Assembly (NCBI RefSeq): GCF_009746585.1
Contig: NZ_WRPO01000027.1
Span: 1 to 51,519, forward strand
Direction: 5' to 3'
DNA length: 51,519 bases
Origin: Novosphingobium aquimarinum
GTDB lineage: Bacteria > Pseudomonadota > Alphaproteobacteria > Sphingomonadales > Sphingomonadaceae
In this document: positions 49,857 to 51,519 of the stretch, in pieces
Position numbering within the stretch: position 1 is the stretch's first letter
How the letters are laid out: each line of letters starts with the position of its first letter
Notes under the pieces: generated by a model
What the model saw: the letters and a program-made list of their open reading frames with translations, nothing else
Database searches by the model: none
Told to the model about the DNA's origin: nothing
Translations under genes and position numbers: made by a program

Positions 49857-51065
49857 ATGCTCAGCCCCTTCGACGAGTTCCCGATCCATCAGACATCTCG
49901 CACCTTTGCGGAGCTGCCCTCCACCGACTTTTCGTGGGATGATGGATGCTACTTCGGCATTTTCAGCGCGGACGAGCGAGTATTCCTGGCTTGCGGGTAT
50001 CGGGTGAACGCCAACACCGACATGATCGGCGGCTTCGCCATCCTGAACGTCGCGGGTCAGCAGCGCACAGTCCGGTTCAGCCGTTGCTGGAGGCAGGAGA
50101 TGGACACGCGCATCGGGCCGTTTCGTGTTGAGGTGATCGAGCCGCTGCGCCGATTACGCCTGACGCTTGAACCCAACGATAGCGGGATCTCCTTCGCAAT
50201 CGACTGGCATGGTGTTTCACCGGCGGTACTCGAGGATCATCACGACGCCAGCAATCGCATGCGCAAAACGACTGACCAGTCGCGCTACTGCCAACCAGGG
50301 GCCCCGCAAGGCTTCATCGCTCTTGGCGAACGGCATTGGACGGTCGATCCCACTTCATGGCACGCGGCGCGCGACCATTCCTGGGGTCTGTACGCGGAGC
50401 GTCGGCCACTGTCGCCCGATCCAAAGTGGCTGCCTCCCAAGAGCCCCAAGGGAGCGCAGCGAGCGCTGCGGTTCTGGATCATATTCCGGTCTGAACCTTA
50501 CAGCGGGTTCTATCATCTGCATGAGGACTCGAAAGGTGTCCGGCGGCAGTTTGACGATGTGTTCGGAACCCCGCTGGGCGGCTCAATCGCCGAGGGGTGG
50601 AACGGTGTAAGTCACGAAATTGTCGACGCGCGCCATGAAGCCGAATACCTGCCGGGCACAAAAGTCCTCAAGAGGGTGACTATGACCCTCACTGATGCGC
50701 TGGGCGGAGTGTGGTCACAGGAGTTCGAAACTGCCGGACCGCCATGGATGGGGCAGACGTCCGGGTACTATCCTGGCGGGTGGAAGGATGGTGGCAACGT
50801 TCACACCTACCACGGTTCAGAGGAACTTGCGCTTGAGTGGGACGAGTTCGATTTTTCAAGCCAGCCGTTGGTTCATGAGGGCTACAAGACAGATGATGGC
50901 CATTTCGATGGCTTCGGGCGGGGCGAGGTGAAGGGGCATCCTGTACAGGGCAACGTGTACCTTTGCTCAGTGCAAACCACGGCTCCCGACGGATCGATTT
51001 CGATTGGTGCTGCGCATGTGGAGCATTATTACAATGGGCCCTATCACCCCTACGGCATCGCCTGA
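49857..51065 (+). CDS. Cassette 2 protein B: lipocalin/CrtC-like protein with RDHSWG motif
   Basis: This 402-residue protein is strongly similar to B1: MLSPFDEFPIHQTSRTFAEL, STDFSWDDGCYFGIF, ARDHSWGLYAERRPLSPDP (His174), SGYYPGGWKDGGNVHTYHGSE and GAAHVEHYYNGPYHPYGIA. ATG 49857 matches the B1 start and has AAGGAAG before it; an ATG at 49842 overlaps the K3 stop (ATGA) and is possible. An insertion of about a dozen residues near FGRGEVKGHPVQGNVYL distinguishes it from B1. It is the last gene of cassette 2, ending 30 bp before the convergent, IS-cut MFS gene. Activity unknown. Confidence 0.72.
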   Translation: MLSPFDEFPIHQTSRTFAELPSTDFSWDDGCYFGIFSADERVFLACGYRVNANTDMIGGFAILNVAGQQRTVRFSRCWRQEMDTRIGPFRVEVIEPLRRLRLTLEPNDSGISFAIDWHGVSPAVLEDHHDASNRMRKTTDQSRYCQPGAPQGFIALGERHWTVDPTSWHAARDHSWGLYAERRPLSPDPKWLPPKSPKGAQRALRFWIIFRSEPYSGFYHLHEDSKGVRRQFDDVFGTPLGGSIAEGWNGVSHEIVDARHEAEYLPGTKVLKRVTMTLTDALGGVWSQEFETAGPPWMGQTSGYYPGGWKDGGNVHTYHGSEELALEWDEFDFSSQPLVHEGYKTDDGHFDGFGRGEVKGHPVQGNVYLCSVQTTAPDGSISIGAAHVEHYYNGPYHPYGIA

Positions 51066-51095
51066 TGCCGTAGGGCGGCTTGCTGGCCACGAGAC

Positions 51096-51398
51096 CTAGC
51101 GCGGTGCAGTGAAGCGCGTGGCTATCAAATAGACCAGCGCGGCCAAGAGGTAGACGCTCAGTGAGATCGTCAAAGCATCGGTGAGGCCTTCAGACGCTGC
51201 GTGGGCGCAAGCCTGCTGAAGCGCCTGTGCAGGTCCTGCGCATTGTTTCGCGTAATCACCGCCGCTGAACACAGATGCGGCGAGCCTGTCACTGAGAATG
51301 CCAGTGAGCGTCGGGCCCACGCCAAGCCCGATCACACCGGTCACCAGCAGCTGGATAGCCGAGCCTGAGGCCCGCATGCGCGGCGCAAGCCGGTTGAG
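51096..51398 (-). pseudogene. MFS transporter, C-terminal fragment cut by the IS end
   Basis: About 100 residues remain, beginning at the IS boundary at 51398/51399: RMRASGSAIQLLVTGVIGLG, GPTLTGILSDRLAA and a final membrane helix (LSVYLLAALVYLIATRF). This is the last part of a major facilitator superfamily permease (spinster/MFS_1 type, often aromatic-acid or steroid transport in sphingomonads). The first nine or so membrane helices are lost beyond the IS. It is convergent with protein B2 and cannot be functional as it stands here. Confidence 0.78.
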
Positions 51399-51519
51399 TG
51401 TCAACGGCGGAGTAAAAGTCGTCCATTAGGCGGAGTAAAACCAGGCCACTTGATCCGGGTGTTGGCGAGCGCCGTGAGGGCGTAGCCCGAGCGGGGGTCG
51501 CCAACACCCGGATTGTCAT
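51399..51519. mobile_element. IS21-family-like insertion sequence end (right copy, body outside window)
   Basis: This is the exact inverted copy of 1-121. It begins TGTCAAC at 51399, with GGCGGAGTAAAA at 51406-51417 and 51429-51440, giving the repeated-terminus look of IS21-family ends. The element body would continue rightwards, outside the window. It interrupts the MFS gene. Together with the left copy it makes the 51 kb segment resemble a region flanked by inverted IS copies. Confidence 0.6.

Noticed and set aside
1..51519. CRISPR arrays, tRNA or rRNA genes, retrons and integron attC clusters
   Set aside because: I found no regularly spaced repeats, no cloverleaf-like sequence, no reverse transcriptase and no integrase gene on either strand.

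Overview
The window looks like an accessory replicon segment or genomic island from a sphingomonad-type alphaproteobacterium (Novosphingobium/Sphingobium-like). The reasons are the high GC content, two large TonB-dependent receptors inside catabolic operons, a complete cbb3 oxidase operon, an orphan plasmid-type ParB-like protein, and meta-cleavage genes of the xyl/dmp type. The two ends (1-121 and 51399-51519) are the same 121-bp sequence in inverted orientation and look like the outer end of an IS21-type insertion sequence whose body lies outside the window. Each copy cuts a gene: a RES-domain toxin on the left and an MFS transporter on the right.

Left third (0.4-17 kb): respiration and nitric-oxide defence. 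On the minus strand a truncated hemoglobin, a DUF1971 gene with a frameshift, flavohemoprotein hmp and a CopD-like membrane protein lie upstream of ccoN-ccoO-ccoQ-ccoP, a small membrane protein, a DUF2189 membrane protein, ccoI and ccoS. A divergent NsrR-like repressor faces the globin operon across an intergenic region with two inverted repeats. Between 11.8 and 15.5 kb there is a scrapyard: a frameshifted NTF2-like gene, a 34-bp perfect palindrome, a truncated IS256-type transposase, a ParB-like gene with a strong terminator, a scrap of a second flavohemoprotein and a second DUF1971 gene with a stop at codon 4. A formate/nitrite-type transporter closes this part.

Middle (17-38.5 kb): catabolism of a cyclic or aromatic compound. 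The minus-strand genes are a Baeyer-Villiger monooxygenase, two paralogous SDRs, an SMP-30-type lactonase, a TonB receptor, an acyl-CoA ligase, an HsaA-type flavin monooxygenase, a XylE-type catechol 2,3-dioxygenase with its XylT-type ferredoxin, an unusual M19-dipeptidase-like protein and an HSL-type hydrolase. A TetR regulator sits beside an inverted repeat. GntR and LysR regulators separate this block from a plus-strand lower meta-cleavage operon (semialdehyde dehydrogenase, hydratase, acylating acetaldehyde dehydrogenase, aldolase, decarboxylase, GST-kappa-type isomerase). Together these can take a catechol to pyruvate and acetyl-CoA. The 4-oxalocrotonate tautomerase and the ring-fission hydrolase are not in the window.

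Right part (38.6-51.1 kb): the least explained region. Two related gene cassettes flank a second TonB receptor. Each starts with a roughly 330-residue protein (A), continues with one or two APH-fold phosphotransferases (K) and ends with a roughly 400-residue protein (B). A and B share a central RDHS-x-G motif and look like lipocalin/CrtC-like beta proteins. Cassette 1 carries an Old Yellow Enzyme reductase where cassette 2 carries an extra kinase. The genes are translationally coupled. This duplicated A-K-(OYE or K)-B cassette is my best candidate for an undescribed system, perhaps one that captures, phosphorylates and reduces a hydrophobic substrate taken up by the adjacent receptor. That function is inference.
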